From Priestia megaterium (GTDB taxonomy: Bacteria > Bacillota > Bacilli > Bacillales > Bacillaceae_H): a stretch of DNA of 64,000 nucleotides. Position 1 is the stretch's first letter, and each line of letters begins with the position of its first letter. Both the position numbers and the translations under genes were made by a program. The stretch lies in contig NZ_CP023317.1 in the NCBI RefSeq assembly GCF_009497655.1, forward strand, positions 3,377,501-3,441,500, written 5' to 3'. A model generated the notes under the pieces. That model worked only from the letters and a program-made list of their open reading frames with translations. It was not told the origin of the DNA and made no database searches. Of this stretch, positions 38,175-46,911 are shown piece by piece.

Positions 38175-38726
38175 ATGAAAAAATTTTTTAAGATTGGCTG
38201 TTTAGGATTTATTATTCTGATTGCACTTATTGTAGTAATTGCTGTCGTAGCATCAGGTGGAGACGATAGTGGTTCTGGATCTAGTTCTAACTCTTCAAAA
38301 TCAGAAGAACAAAAAGCTCATAAAGTGGGAGACACTTTTACAGTAGATGATAAAGCGAAAGTTTCTGTAACAAAAGTAGAGGAAAGAGAACAAGTTGGAA
38401 ACCAATATGCAAACAAAAAAGCTTCTGAAGGCGGTACACTTGTTGCTATTCAATGGACTGTTAAAAACATCTCTGACAAACCATTAGGTGCTTTTTCAAC
38501 CCCAACAATTAACCTCGTTGATGAAAAAGGTACAAAATATGACGCTGATATTGATGCAACATCAAATTATGCAGTTGAAACTAACATTGATAACTCTAAG
38601 ATTGCAAGTGATTTAAATCCGGGTATCAAAGTTACAGATGTTGACGTATTTGAGGTTTCAAAAGATAGTTATGCAAAAGGTAAATGGTACATTGAAATAA
38701 ACGGAAGTAAAGTTCAAATTAAATAA
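38175..38726 (+). CDS. membrane-anchored DUF4352 protein
   Basis: The 183-residue protein has one N-terminal hydrophobic segment (GCLGFIILIALIVVIAVVAS, residues 8-27). A Ser/Gly-rich linker follows, then an immunoglobulin-like DUF4352 domain (VGDTFTVDDKAKVSVTKVEE to the end, with VAIQWTVKNISDKPLG). Such domains are exported and of unknown role. CAGGAGGAAATG precedes ATG 38175. It is a single-gene unit with its own terminator. Confidence 0.85.
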   Translation: MKKFFKIGCLGFIILIALIVVIAVVASGGDDSGSGSSSNSSKSEEQKAHKVGDTFTVDDKAKVSVTKVEEREQVGNQYANKKASEGGTLVAIQWTVKNISDKPLGAFSTPTINLVDEKGTKYDADIDATSNYAVETNIDNSKIASDLNPGIKVTDVDVFEVSKDSYAKGKWYIEINGSKVQIK

Positions 38727-38743
38727 TACTTTTCCATACAGTA

Positions 38744-38780
38744 AAAGCTCACTAAACGTTCAACATTTAGTGAGCTTTAT
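38744..38780 (+). terminator. terminator after the DUF4352 gene
   Basis: The stem AAAGCTCACTAAA / TTTAGTGAGCTTT closes 18 bp after the stop. Confidence 0.85.
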
Positions 38781-38893
38781 TATGTTATCTATATCCTTGA
38801 GAGAGTATATTGGGAAACGGTCTTTTTTTCTGTAGAGAATGTTGAATATTAAGGAGATATTATATACTACTTCAGACAAATGCAATTTCGAAA

Positions 38894-39166
38894 TTATAAA
38901 TAGAGTCCTTTAATATAAATAGATGCGATATTCTTGGCAATTTGATCTACAGGGTGCTCATATTCATTACGAACAATTTCCCAAAGGTACATTTCATTGG
39001 TGAAAAACCATCCTCTTGCTACTAACTCGTTATGTACATTTTTACGTGCTAATCCATTGCGCTGCGCATAGGCAATGTCTTGGGAAATTCGTTGAATAAA
39101 CTTTTCCTGAATGTTTTTCCATTTCTCTGAAACGAGAGGAGAAATACAGGTTTGAAATATTCCCAC
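38894..39166 (-). pseudogene. fragment resembling a TetR C-terminal domain
   Basis: The 90-codon frame opens at a GTG and reads all-helical sequence: KWKNIQEKFIQRISQDIAYA near residue 15, then LWEIVRNEYEHPVDQIAKNI and ASIYIKGLYL. This resembles the ligand-binding C-terminus of TetR regulators, but there is no DNA-binding half. It directly follows another truncated frame (39180-39320). I read it as a gene remnant; a small intact gene cannot be excluded. Confidence 0.45.
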
Positions 39167-39179
39167 CTAACACTCTGTC

Positions 39180-39320
39180 TGCAACTTCTTCACTAGTTGC
39201 ACTTGAAAAATTTGCGTGTCTTGAATACCGGCTTTTTGGAGTTCCTGTTTAAAGGATTCTCCTTTTTTAGTTTTAATAATTAACAAATCTATACGAACTC
39301 CACTCCTCACAAAATGGGAT
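39180..39320 (-). pseudogene. short 3' gene remnant, unassigned
   Basis: On the minus strand an open frame reads HFVRSGVRIDLLIIKTKKGE, then SFKQELQKAGIQDTQIFQVQ and LVKKLQTEC before a stop. It has coding character (amphipathic, no early stops) but no start, so it looks like the tail of a lost protein. The family was not recognised. Confidence 0.35.
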
Positions 39321-39330
39321 TAATTCTGCT

Positions 39331-40179
39331 TTACTTACTTTCATTAATAATAGAGATATTAAGAGAAAACTCCTCAAAACTTACTTGTCCCAAGGCAAGC
39401 TTCATACTTTCAACAAATATACGTTCATTTTTAGTTAGTTCACGCTTTGCTTCCTTTTCAATCCATTCATGCTCAACGTCTAAAACATCTAACACATGCT
39501 TTTGTTTTGAAAAAGCCTCATAGTATCTTAATCCAAACTTTCTTTGGGAAACGGCATCAATATGAATGCCATCTGGATTTGCTGTTAAGCCTTTTGATGT
39601 TACAAAATAACAATTTTTTTCAGTATGGGCAACTTTAGATAATATCTGGTTTATTTGTTTATATTCTACGGCGCTTTTTCCAAATCCGACGTCTCCAAGG
39701 TAATGCCCCAACTCACCGATAATAATGGGGATATCTGGTGCATTCAATTCTTCTCTCAAATATTTAAACAATGAAAGCAGTTTATCTTCATACGTCTTAT
39801 AACGTTCTCTGTAACTGTCGCTTTCTCCTTGATGCCATAGAATTCCCACTAACTCACTTGTTTCCATTGCGAATTTTGCTTCAGAAATCGCGTGTCTTGT
39901 TAATAGTCCTTCAATTGTCCACTCATCAATTGAGCTTCCTCCTTCGGCACATGGTATTACCCCAATGGACTCGCCCGGATGATCCTCTGTCCAAGCTTGG
40001 GCAAAAGAGGCTGCTGGCCCGACGCCAGATATGTGACGATCAAAATTAAGTGGTTCTGCCATTGTTTGCCATCTACCGTTTCTCAACATATGTATATGCT
40101 CATTATAAATCGGCGGTACATCCTCAATAAATCCTCTGCCTGCCATATTTGATTGTCCAATTAATAATATAGATTTCAT
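39331..40179 (-). CDS. SGNH-fold carbohydrate acetylesterase (sialate O-acetylesterase-like)
   Basis: The protein has 282 residues from ATG 40179 (MKSILLIGQSNMAGRG), which follows GAAGGTATTTCT. Block I GQSNMAGRG carries the catalytic serine, PCAEGGSSIDEW near 80 and GILWHQGESDSY near 110 are the SASA/CE6 blocks, and the catalytic Asp-His pair is in NPDGIHIDA near 207. It should remove acetyl groups from sugars. No signal peptide is seen, so it acts in the cytoplasm. Confidence 0.85.
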   Translation of the reverse strand: MKSILLIGQSNMAGRGFIEDVPPIYNEHIHMLRNGRWQTMAEPLNFDRHISGVGPAASFAQAWTEDHPGESIGVIPCAEGGSSIDEWTIEGLLTRHAISEAKFAMETSELVGILWHQGESDSYRERYKTYEDKLLSLFKYLREELNAPDIPIIIGELGHYLGDVGFGKSAVEYKQINQILSKVAHTEKNCYFVTSKGLTANPDGIHIDAVSQRKFGLRYYEAFSKQKHVLDVLDVEHEWIEKEAKRELTKNERIFVESMKLALGQVSFEEFSLNISIINESK

Positions 40180-40270
40180 AGAAATACCTTCTTTCTCTTC
40201 CATGTTGATCACTTTTTTCTAATTTGCTCGTGCTTATACTTATAGAATTAGTTACACTCTCATATATAGC

Positions 40271-40498
40271 TTAATTGATGGTTTCAAGAGCTTGTTTCAA
40301 ATAATCCATTTCAGAGGTTATATCATCTATCTGTTGGTTTAACTGACTTACTTTATCAAGAGTATTCCGTGCATCCAATAAATTGATTTCTAACATCAAA
40401 CGGCTTGCTTCACTCTCAAGCTTCAATCTCTTTGCAAATAATACCTCGTGCTTTTTTATAATTTCCGATTTTAAATTTTCACTATTGTTTTCTTCCAT
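40271..40498 (-). CDS. small coiled-coil protein
   Basis: The 75-residue protein is almost entirely heptad-patterned, charged helix (LFAKRLKLESEASRLMLEIN, then NTLDKVSQLNQQIDDITSEM), predicted as a coiled-coil hairpin. GTGAGGTAGAAGT precedes ATG 40498. No homologue was recognised; it may be a structural or adaptor protein. Confidence 0.55.
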   Translation of the reverse strand: MEENNSENLKSEIIKKHEVLFAKRLKLESEASRLMLEINLLDARNTLDKVSQLNQQIDDITSEMDYLKQALETIN

Positions 40499-40999
40499 AC
40501 TTCTACCTCACTAACTTGTAATAACAGTATTTTATTGAAATGTAAATTTCCCTATATAATTTAATAATTACCTACAGGGAGGTTTATAACATGGTTAAAA
40601 TCCCCTTTTTCACCTACAGGAAAACCGCATTTACATAAGAGAAATAATAGGAACCAATTAAAATAAATTCCATTATTCGCTTTCCTTGGATGGCGTTCAT
40701 AAGTTTTTAGTGTTGGCATTTAAATACATACTGAACGTTCAGAAGCTCCCCTAACTGTCAAAAATAAATGAATTATTCCAAAATAAGGGAAAAACGAAAT
40801 CATTTTGTTTTTTTTGCAGGAAAAGAAAGCTCAGTATATAAAGATAACAGTATACATCAAAAAGTGTTGAGAAAATGTTATGATCATTTTCTATCAGCAC
40901 GAGATCCATAATTCGAGAAAAGAGCTTATATTAGTCCGTGTCTTAAGTATGCCTATTATATAGAATGGGTTACTTAGTAAATAAGGGAAGGTGATTTAT
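40499..40999. other. intergenic region with a TetR-type palindrome
   Basis: No convincing gene is seen. CTGAACGTTCAG (40731-40742) is a perfect 12-bp palindrome with the TGAACGTTCA core of Bm3R1-like TetR operators. A 15-codon frame with a good ribosome site (ATG 40591, MVKIPFFTYRKTAFT) is probably chance or a remnant. The gene at 41000 should be transcribed from the end of this stretch. Confidence 0.45.
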
Positions 41000-41188
41000 A
41001 TGTTAGGGGAAGAAGATTTAAAAGTAAATTGTATATCAGCTGCTATAGGTTTACTAATCCAACATAATATCATCACTCACCAGGAACTGGACAAACTAAC
41101 TAAAACAAATTATCACGTTTTTTATCATTTTCTCATGGATAAGCTAATTGAAGAAGAGTTTAGTAAGGATAGGGTTGTACAAACATAA
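41000..41188 (+). CDS. small protein, unknown
   Basis: The 62-residue frame starts at ATG 41000 (MLGEEDLKVNCISAAIGLLI) behind GGGAAGGTGATT. It is predicted mostly helical (LIQHNIITHQELDKLTKTNY). A terminator follows at 41260. No family was recognised. Confidence 0.55.
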   Translation: MLGEEDLKVNCISAAIGLLIQHNIITHQELDKLTKTNYHVFYHFLMDKLIEEEFSKDRVVQT

Positions 41189-41259
41189 GTGCTTCAACAA
41201 AAAAAGAAGCGCAAGATCCAAATCAGGAATCTCCTATTTCAAACGTAATTCGTATAGGG

Positions 41260-41302
41260 CTCCTTACATATTAGACATATATAATATGTAAGGGCTTTCT
41301 TG
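41260..41302 (+). terminator. terminator after the small gene
   Basis: The stem CCTTACATATT / AATATGTAAGG is followed by GCTTTCTTG; a moderate terminator. Bases 41303-41450 hold nothing further that I can support. Confidence 0.6.
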
Positions 41303-41450
41303 TTCAACAAAGCCTCCTATAGTTTAAATGTATTTCTTCACAGTCTATCATTTTAAAAGTCTTTTTATCAAAGGAAGCCTGCCAATATTGTTACAAAAAA
41401 GTCCTCTCCTCGTTTCAGGAAAAGAACTTATATGCAGTGAATTTTACAAG

Positions 41451-41936
41451 CTACTTCCAAGTCTGATCAAGTTTATCTGAATAGAAATGTAAGGCTTTTT
41501 TATAACTTAGTATTTCATTGTCATTTGTTGTATTTAGTAAGCATTTCAGTAGCAGTTCCATCGCTTTGCTATGCTCTTTTAAATTGTATAAGGTCATGGA
41601 ATAAAACACTTTAATTACGTGATTATCTGGGAATAATTCCATTCCTTTTAAAAATGTCTTTTTTGATTTTTCATACTCCCCCAAGGCTCTATACGTGCTG
41701 CCCAATCCCACTATTGCCCCTTCCATATCCTTAGAAGGTAATCCTATCTTTATGGCATTTTCGTAAAAGGGCACTGCCTTTTCTTCTTCTCCTAATACGT
41801 CAAAGCTCCAAGCACATTGATAGTTATATAAAGCATTGTCTGGAAATTCCTTAACTAATTCACTTAGCAATTCGTTAGATTCTTTGTGATTTCCATTCTT
41901 TCGTAACGCTAATGCTTTATCTAGTTTGTTATTCAT
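41451..41936 (-). CDS. tetratricopeptide-repeat protein
   Basis: This 161-residue protein contains three to four TPR helical hairpins: LRKNGNHKESNELLSELVKE near residue 10, YQCAWSFDVLGEEEKAVPFY near 40, VGLGSTYRALGEYEKSKKTF near 75 and YSMTLYNLKEHSKAMELLLK near 110. The opening resembles the tetratrico peptide repeat family common in Bacillus. It is cytoplasmic and likely binds a partner, which is unknown. CTGGAGAT precedes ATG 41936. Confidence 0.85.
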   Translation of the reverse strand: MNNKLDKALALRKNGNHKESNELLSELVKEFPDNALYNYQCAWSFDVLGEEEKAVPFYENAIKIGLPSKDMEGAIVGLGSTYRALGEYEKSKKTFLKGMELFPDNHVIKVFYSMTLYNLKEHSKAMELLLKCLLNTTNDNEILSYKKALHFYSDKLDQTWK

Positions 41937-42059
41937 TATCTAAATCTCCAGCCCTTCTTTTTCCCACTATTTATCTCTTAACATCCTTCCATATCCAGAA
42001 ATCCAGCGTATTTGTACACTTTATCTAGATCTATTTCTTGCTTTAACTATCCTTAATGT

Positions 42060-42353
42060 TTAATTTTTAAAGACTAACCCATTGTTCTGCAAAGCTTCTC
42101 TAAGTTTAGGTAAAGAAGCCGGCCCTATACCGTGAAATTGTAATATCTCTTTTTCACTAAATGTTGATAGCTGCTGCAAAGAAGTTATCCCGTTGTTTTC
42201 CAGTGCTCGTCTTGCTGGTGCTGATAGCATGGAAAGAAATCCATCTTCAGGTTTGCGTTCTTGCTCACAAGTTGGGCAGGTCGGACAACTACTGCTTTTA
42301 TAATATTTGTGTCCTTTATGACAGATTCTTAGATTTCCTTTTTGGGTTTTCAT
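42060..42353 (-). CDS. zinc-ribbon + RNA polymerase alpha-CTD-like helix-hairpin-helix protein
   Basis: The 97-residue protein has an N-terminal zinc-ribbon (CHKGHKYYKSSSCPTCPTCEQ, residues 11-31). Its C-terminal helical domain (SAPARRALENNGITSLQQLS, then EILQFHGIGPASLPKLREAL) is the fold of the RNA polymerase alpha C-terminal domain. AAAAGGAGAGG precedes ATG 42353. Similar small proteins are annotated in Bacillus by this domain alone. A nucleic-acid-binding role is inferred. Confidence 0.75.
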   Translation of the reverse strand: MKTQKGNLRICHKGHKYYKSSSCPTCPTCEQERKPEDGFLSMLSAPARRALENNGITSLQQLSTFSEKEILQFHGIGPASLPKLREALQNNGLVFKN

Positions 42354-42407
42354 TTTTAACCTCTCCTTTTCTCAAGAATTTTTTTAGCTTTTATCCCCTG
42401 CCACTTC

Positions 42408-42436
42408 TTCAATGGATGGTTTATGAAGGAACAAAA
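42408..42436 (+). repeat. 29-bp direct repeat, copy A
   Basis: The 29 bases starting TTCAATGGATGGTTTATGAA are identical to 47827-47855. They lie in the upstream region of the alpha-CTD-like gene. Confidence 0.85.
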
Positions 42437-42516
42437 CATCATACGTATAGTAAACTCATTATCATTAAATACTTATCAGTCTCGTTTTAGATAGTGCAGT
42501 TCCATTACAAATTATG

Positions 42517-43224
42517 CTAACACCTCACATGTTTGCGTTTGAAACCAATCCGTCCTCTATCTATATCCTTTTGAATGTTTTCGGAAGCAAGAAGAATACT
42601 ACTTTTTTTCTTATCCTTCTTAACTTCGACTGGACCTACTGTCTTTGCAGTTTCAAGGGCCTTTTCATGAAGTGGCAAATATGAAACACCGACTGTATAG
42701 ATAAAATTATTCATAGCCGATTTCGTTCGATCTGGAGAATCGTGAATCGTATTTTTCACTTGATTAAGCATATCAGCAATCTTGCTTGTGCTAAATTCAT
42801 CGTCAGGACGATTACCCAAAAGCCAGCAGTAGCAACTCCAACCTGCCGACATTTTAAGTTCTTCACCGCTTGCCACCCATCTATCAGCAACAGCTTGCGC
42901 AAAATCGGTTTCTGACAAAGTTACTGCAACTACATAATCGGATAGCATGTAGAAATACGCTTTATCAATCCAACGCTCAAAATCCTCCGCAGTCATCTCT
43001 GTTGGGTCTGCAATGATACCAGCAAAATACATAGCATCATAATTGCCAGACGCATAAAGCTGCTCGGCCAAAGCCTGATTTTTCTTGATTTTCTTTGCAA
43101 TCGGCTTCATTTTTCCTGTTGCTACTCCAAAAAGTGGATCGTGTGCACCATTGTTTATGTAAGTCTTTTTAATTCGTTCCGTACCAAGCGCTTCAAGTTC
43201 TTTCATAACCATTTCAAAATCCAT
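42517..43224 (-). CDS. AlkD-type DNA alkylation repair protein
   Basis: The protein has 235 residues from ATG 43224 (MDFEMVMKELEALGTERIKK), with GAAGGAGGG upstream. It is an all-helical HEAT-like repeat protein of the DNA alkylation repair family (NGAHDPLFGVATGKMKPIAK near 24, YDAMYFAGIIADPTEMTAED near 65). Members bind or excise alkylated bases, but many relatives have lost glycosylase activity. It is the last gene of a run of three small minus-strand genes with DUF1801/YdeI proteins. Confidence 0.82.
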   Translation of the reverse strand: MDFEMVMKELEALGTERIKKTYINNGAHDPLFGVATGKMKPIAKKIKKNQALAEQLYASGNYDAMYFAGIIADPTEMTAEDFERWIDKAYFYMLSDYVVAVTLSETDFAQAVADRWVASGEELKMSAGWSCYCWLLGNRPDDEFSTSKIADMLNQVKNTIHDSPDRTKSAMNNFIYTVGVSYLPLHEKALETAKTVGPVEVKKDKKKSSILLASENIQKDIDRGRIGFKRKHVRC

Positions 43225-43264
43225 CTTTCTATACCCTCCTTCTTCTCCGTTCATAATCTACTCT

Positions 43265-43636
43265 TTATTTCCGCCAAAAAGTTGAACAGTCTTTCTTATC
43301 TAACATATTAAACTCGATTATTTTCTTAAGTAATTCATAGTTTACTGGCTCAGTCCATAAAATTCGAAACAGACCTTTGGTAGCGCTGTATCCAGCCTGG
43401 GTGATGTCATGATTAAAGTGCGCCATGCCTGTTTCTTCAGGTGAAACGCTCAAATGATGTTTCGCTGAGGCAAAGCCGATGATAAATGTTCCATGATCAG
43501 TAAACATTGGAGTATTCCATTTAATTTGTGGTTCCAAATTCGGGAAAGTATTAGCAATCCAAGCCAAAACCTCCTCTGTTCGGTGACGGTGGTCAGGGCT
43601 ATCTATACGCGCTAAATATTCTGCAAAAACTTCCAT
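43265..43636 (-). CDS. DUF1801 protein (YdhG/YobC type)
   Basis: This 123-residue protein shows the DUF1801 pattern: [20 protein letters not shown] near residue 27, [20 protein letters not shown] near 49 and [20 protein letters not shown] near 86. Members have been called iron chaperone-like, but biochemical function is not settled. GAGGAGAAGATACT precedes ATG 43636. It lies 40 bp upstream of the AlkD-type gene, probably in one operon. Confidence 0.82.
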   Translation of the reverse strand: MEVFAEYLARIDSPDHRHRTEEVLAWIANTFPNLEPQIKWNTPMFTDHGTFIIGFASAKHHLSVSPEETGMAHFNHDITQAGYSATKGLFRILWTEPVNYELLKKIIEFNMLDKKDCSTFWRK

Positions 43637-43775
43637 AGTATCTTCTCCTCAAATAAATTTTTTTAATCTACTCTACTTTTATACAAATCAAACATCAATC
43701 GTTCATTTAACCTTATTTCATTTTTAACTCAAATACATTAACGATTTATATTAGCGATGTTTTAAATAAAATGTA

Positions 43776-44369
43776 CTAATCATTTAATCCTTTTCCATTA
43801 AGAATGTTCGGAATGCATTTTTCAACCCTTGATGCTCGAGTCTTAGATTGTTTGGCCGCAGAAAAATGAAGAATATATGCTCTTTGCCGTCCTGGAGTCA
43901 ATGTAGTAAAAGCATCTTTTAGAGCAGGTATTTCATCAAATTTATGCTGTAGCTCATCAGGAATAATGAGTTCTTCAGGCTTTTTAGCTTTGACTTTTAA
44001 TCCGGCTTTTTCCACCTCAAGGGCCTCATAAATATAAGCTTTTAAGATAGCTTCCTTTTCAGCTATTTCTTGCACATCGGTAAAGCGAATTTGTCGCGCC
44101 CCTTGTACATTCTCCGTTTGTTGAATTAGAATACCATGAGAATCTTGTAACAGAGAACCTTTAGGAAATAGTAGCGCACAGTATTCTTTGAATCCATGTA
44201 TTAAAACAATGTTTTTTTTATCAAACGTATAACAAGGGTTCATCCACTTAAAATCTTCGGTCAACTCACAATCAAGAACAATCTTTCTCAACGTCTCATA
44301 TTCTTCTTTCCACTTTTTAGCTTTAGTTAAAAATTCATCAACCTTAGGATTCATTTTGCTATTTGTCAT
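43776..44369 (-). CDS. YdeI/OmdA family protein (DUF1801 + bacteriocin-protection domain)
   Basis: The 197-residue protein starts at ATG 44369 (MTNSKMNPKVDEFLTKAKKW). Its N-terminal half is DUF1801-like (EDFKWMNPCYTFDKKNIVLI) and its C-terminal half carries the OmdA pattern: LTPGRQRAYILHFSAAKQSK then TRASRVEKCIPNIL. This matches the B. subtilis YdeI architecture. Function is not established. It is the first of the three-gene run 44369-42517. Confidence 0.85.
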   Translation of the reverse strand: MTNSKMNPKVDEFLTKAKKWKEEYETLRKIVLDCELTEDFKWMNPCYTFDKKNIVLIHGFKEYCALLFPKGSLLQDSHGILIQQTENVQGARQIRFTDVQEIAEKEAILKAYIYEALEVEKAGLKVKAKKPEELIIPDELQHKFDEIPALKDAFTTLTPGRQRAYILHFSAAKQSKTRASRVEKCIPNILNGKGLND

Positions 44370-44534
44370 CAAGGAACACCCCTATTCAATTTTTTAATCT
44401 GTGGCTCTAGCAATGATATAGTCAGCCGTCAATTCATTTAATGGTGTTACTATTCTTCAAATGTAGGAAATGCCCTTCTTCAATTGACTTGATAGTTATT
44501 AAAATTATAAATATTTCAAGCAGGAAGTTAGGAT

Positions 44535-44840
44535 TTATTTTATCTTGAATATGGTCTTTCTATGATCCTGCTTTATACGTTTCAAGCGCAGCTCTATTTT
44601 TCTATCTAACATTTTATGTGCGGTTTGGAAAGTTACACATATGAACAGTAAGATAATAGCAATAATTATAGCGTCTGGCACTTGAAAGCAAAAACATAAT
44701 ACTGCTAAAAGAAAGGATATAGTACAAGTAAAGTTGATTACCCATTTTCTATTTCTATGAGCTTGAAGACTTTTTTCAAGCAGCTGCTTTTGTCCTTCTT
44801 CCCTTTTTATATCTTCTGAATTATTGAGTGTAGAGTTCAA
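44535..44840 (-). CDS. small membrane protein, unknown
   Basis: This 101-residue protein has a charged N-terminus, two hydrophobic segments (about residues 34-52 and 55-74) and a basic C-terminus (LDRKIELRLKRIKQDHRKTI). The start is a TTG at 44840 with AAGGAG eight bases upstream. The family was not recognised. Confidence 0.55.
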   Translation of the reverse strand: MNSTLNNSEDIKREEGQKQLLEKSLQAHRNRKWVINFTCTISFLLAVLCFCFQVPDAIIIAIILLFICVTFQTAHKMLDRKIELRLKRIKQDHRKTIFKIK

Positions 44841-44943
44841 TGTTATTTCTCCTTAGAAACTAATTTTATATAATTTTTATCTTGGTTATCTTTTCCCTTT
44901 AAGATGATAGTATAATTGGATGTTCTTAAAGAGAAAGCCAAAT

Positions 44944-45093
44944 TTAATTAATCGTTTTGGCAAGCGCATAGGCTTCTTTCGCGCTGATTATAATATCCTC
45001 CAACAATCTCATTTTCTCCTCTTCTTCAACATTTACATTTAATATAGAGAAACAAAACAAAACAAAGCAAGGAATGCCTTCATGTCGGTACAT
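44944..45093 (-). CDS. possible 49-residue peptide or remnant
   Basis: On the minus strand ATG 45093 opens MYRHEGIPCFVLFCFSILNV and ends LLEDIIISAKEAYALAKTIN. The C-terminal half looks like real helical protein, but no ribosome site is present and the frame is also open 8 codons upstream, so it may be a decayed gene. The rest of 44841-45492 holds only a hairpin AAAAAAGAAC...GTTCTTTTTT (45145-45195) without an evident gene. Confidence 0.3.
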   Translation of the reverse strand: MYRHEGIPCFVLFCFSILNVNVEEEEKMRLLEDIIISAKEAYALAKTIN

Positions 45094-45492
45094 ATAATGA
45101 CTCTGTTTGATAGCTACTCATACTAGATTCAAAGAACCTACAAAAAAAGAACATTAGTTCTCTATATTATATAGGAACAAACGTTCTTTTTTCAATGAAA
45201 ACTCTAAAGTTTTCCATATTATTTCTATGAATAACGTCGAATCTATAATAAAGAATATTTTAATTGTTGGACATCGTTCTACAGGCATTATTAATAAACA
45301 TTATATAATTGTAGAAAAAATATATAGCTTCCTTTCAGATTATTGATTTTCTTTAATCATAGTTAAACCAAGGTCACTACATGAATACATAGCTGTATAT
45401 AGATTGTATCTTTAATGTAAAATATTATTTTTTGGTAAATTTGGATTTTTTATTACATTTATATGATAATATAGACAAAAAAGGAGGGTAAT

Positions 45493-46146
45493 ATGAAAAA
45501 AATACTTAGTTTAGTTACATTATTTGTTTTTTCTATGGGAATAGCTTTACCAACGTTTGCAGAGGCGGCTTCGCAAAAGTTAATTCAACCAATTAATAAT
45601 GCACGAATTACAGCCGGATACCTCAACACTAAATACCAACAAAAGTTTGGCTTCAAACATTATGGTTGGGATTTAGTCTCAGCAACAAGTAATCGTACAG
45701 TTTGGGCAAGTGGTAAAGGGAAAGTTTTAGCCACTGGATATGATGGGGTTCTAGGTAATACGATTATAGTAAAATATCCTCAAGCATACATTCATAGTAC
45801 AAAAGCGACCAAAGACATTGTAATTCGTTATAATCACCTTGCATCAATAAAAGTAGCAAAAGGTCAAAGCGTCACAAAAGATACGTCTTTAGGTATTTAC
45901 GGAAACACAGGAAAGTATTCTACAGGAGCACACTTACATTTTGAAATCGATACAGATACTGTAAACTATCAATACTCTCCAACTTTAGGTTCAAGTTCTA
46001 ACATTATCAAAGCAGGTACAGCTAGCACTGTGCTTTCTCCAAAGAGTGTCTTGTACACTAAGAACTCTGCACCAGATAATCAGCAAATTTGGATTTTAGG
46101 TGATGGCTATCAATCATCGACTGAAGATAATTTACCTATTTTCTAA
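45493..46146 (+). CDS. secreted M23-family (LytM-like) protein
   Basis: The 217-residue precursor has a signal peptide ending near TFAEAAS. A lysostaphin-type M23 domain follows: KHYGWDLVSA near residue 55 gives the first His and Asp ligands and GAHLHFEIDTD near 150 gives the HxH. M23 enzymes cut peptidoglycan cross-links. A short C-terminal extension without a wall-binding domain follows. AAGGAGGGTAAT precedes ATG 45493. It is a single-gene unit. Confidence 0.85.
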   Translation: MKKILSLVTLFVFSMGIALPTFAEAASQKLIQPINNARITAGYLNTKYQQKFGFKHYGWDLVSATSNRTVWASGKGKVLATGYDGVLGNTIIVKYPQAYIHSTKATKDIVIRYNHLASIKVAKGQSVTKDTSLGIYGNTGKYSTGAHLHFEIDTDTVNYQYSPTLGSSSNIIKAGTASTVLSPKSVLYTKNSAPDNQQIWILGDGYQSSTEDNLPIF

Positions 46147-46161
46147 TAGAGGTTCGTTTTT

Positions 46162-46190
46162 AGACTGTCTTATTTGAGACAGTTTTTTTG
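46162..46190 (+). terminator. terminator after the M23 gene
   Basis: The stem ACTGTCT / AGACAGT with T7 follows the stop. Confidence 0.85.
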
Positions 46191-46269
46191 TGTCCAAGTT
46201 ATTGACTCAAGTCTAGTATGTATGTTCTCTTTATAAGGTATACTTCTAAGGAGAGGAGCAGTGATTAAT

Positions 46270-46470
46270 ATGCATTATAGTAAAAGAAATCAAGAACCTC
46301 CGATTCAAGAGGAAACAGAAATTTGGGAATGTACAGTAGAAGAGTGTAAAGGCTGGATGAGGAAAGACTTCTCTTACGATAGTCATCAGAAATGTCCTTT
46401 GTGTAAAAGTCAGATGGAAGCTAAAAAACGGCTTATTGATAAAATCCCCCGTAATCCGCATAAAAAATAA
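46270..46470 (+). CDS. YdjO-like zinc-ribbon protein (cold-inducible family)
   Basis: The 66-residue protein from ATG 46270 reads MHYSKRNQEPPIQEETEIWE, with two cysteine pairs (WECTVEECKGWMRK and KCPLCKSQM) forming a zinc ribbon. This matches B. subtilis YdjO, annotated as cold-inducible. A GTG at 46261 with closer ribosome-site spacing would add three residues. Its neighbour across a terminator is a cold-shock protein gene. Confidence 0.8.
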   Translation: MHYSKRNQEPPIQEETEIWECTVEECKGWMRKDFSYDSHQKCPLCKSQMEAKKRLIDKIPRNPHKK

Positions 46471-46592
46471 TATAAACCTATGCTTTCTAAAAGATTAAAC
46501 ACTATTTATCCATAAAGAAGTCTTGGTTCCTATTTGCTTTCTATTTCTGTTGTATGTTATAACTAGTTAACCTTGTACCAATCGTCTTGTCT

Positions 46593-46626
46593 AAAACCCA
46601 GGCTTTTTTAAAGCCTGGGTTTTTCT
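46593..46626 (+). terminator. terminator after the ydjO-like gene
   Basis: The stem AAAACCCAGGCTTT / AAAGCCTGGGTTTT with T run, 120 bp after the stop. Confidence 0.85.
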
Positions 46627-46658
46627 ATTGAACCAATAGTATGCTAATTATGAGACCA

Positions 46659-46693
46659 TAAAAAAAAGACCCCTTCACAGGAGTCTTTTTTTA
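46659..46693 (-). terminator. terminator of the cold-shock gene
   Basis: The stem AAAAAAAGAC(C)CC / G(A)GTCTTTTTTT lies directly after the csp gene. Confidence 0.8.
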
Positions 46694-46703
46694 TCACTTT
46701 TAA

Positions 46704-46904
46704 TTATGCTTTGTGAACGTTAGCAGCTTGTGCTCCGCGTTGACCTTGCTCGATATCAAAAGTAACTTTTTGACCTTCTTCTAATGATTTGAAACCTTCA
46801 CCTTGAATAGCACTGAAATGAACGAATACATCTTCTCCGCCTTCAACTTCGATGAAACCGAAACCTTTGTCTGCATTAAACCATTTTACTGTACCTTGTG
46901 TCAT
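46704..46904 (-). CDS. CspA-family cold-shock protein
   Basis: The 66-residue OB-fold protein has RNP1 (KGFGFIEV) and RNP2 (VFVHFSAI) motifs and the usual opening [20 protein letters not shown]. It binds single-stranded RNA and melts structure at low temperature. The start ATG 46904 follows AGGAGG; the longer frame to 47090 is untranslated leader. A hairpin lies two bases before the ribosome site. Confidence 0.95.
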   Translation of the reverse strand: MTQGTVKWFNADKGFGFIEVEGGEDVFVHFSAIQGEGFKSLEEGQKVTFDIEQGQRGAQAANVHKA

Positions 46905-46911
46905 AATGTTG

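Noticed and set aside
40591-40638. 15-codon frame MVKIPFFTYRKTAFT with a good ribosome site
   Set aside because: Too short and without supporting structure or repeats; not called as a gene.
40731-40742. LexA (SOS) box
   Set aside because: The palindrome CTGAACGTTCAG lacks the four-base spacer of the Bacillus GAAC-N4-GTTC box.
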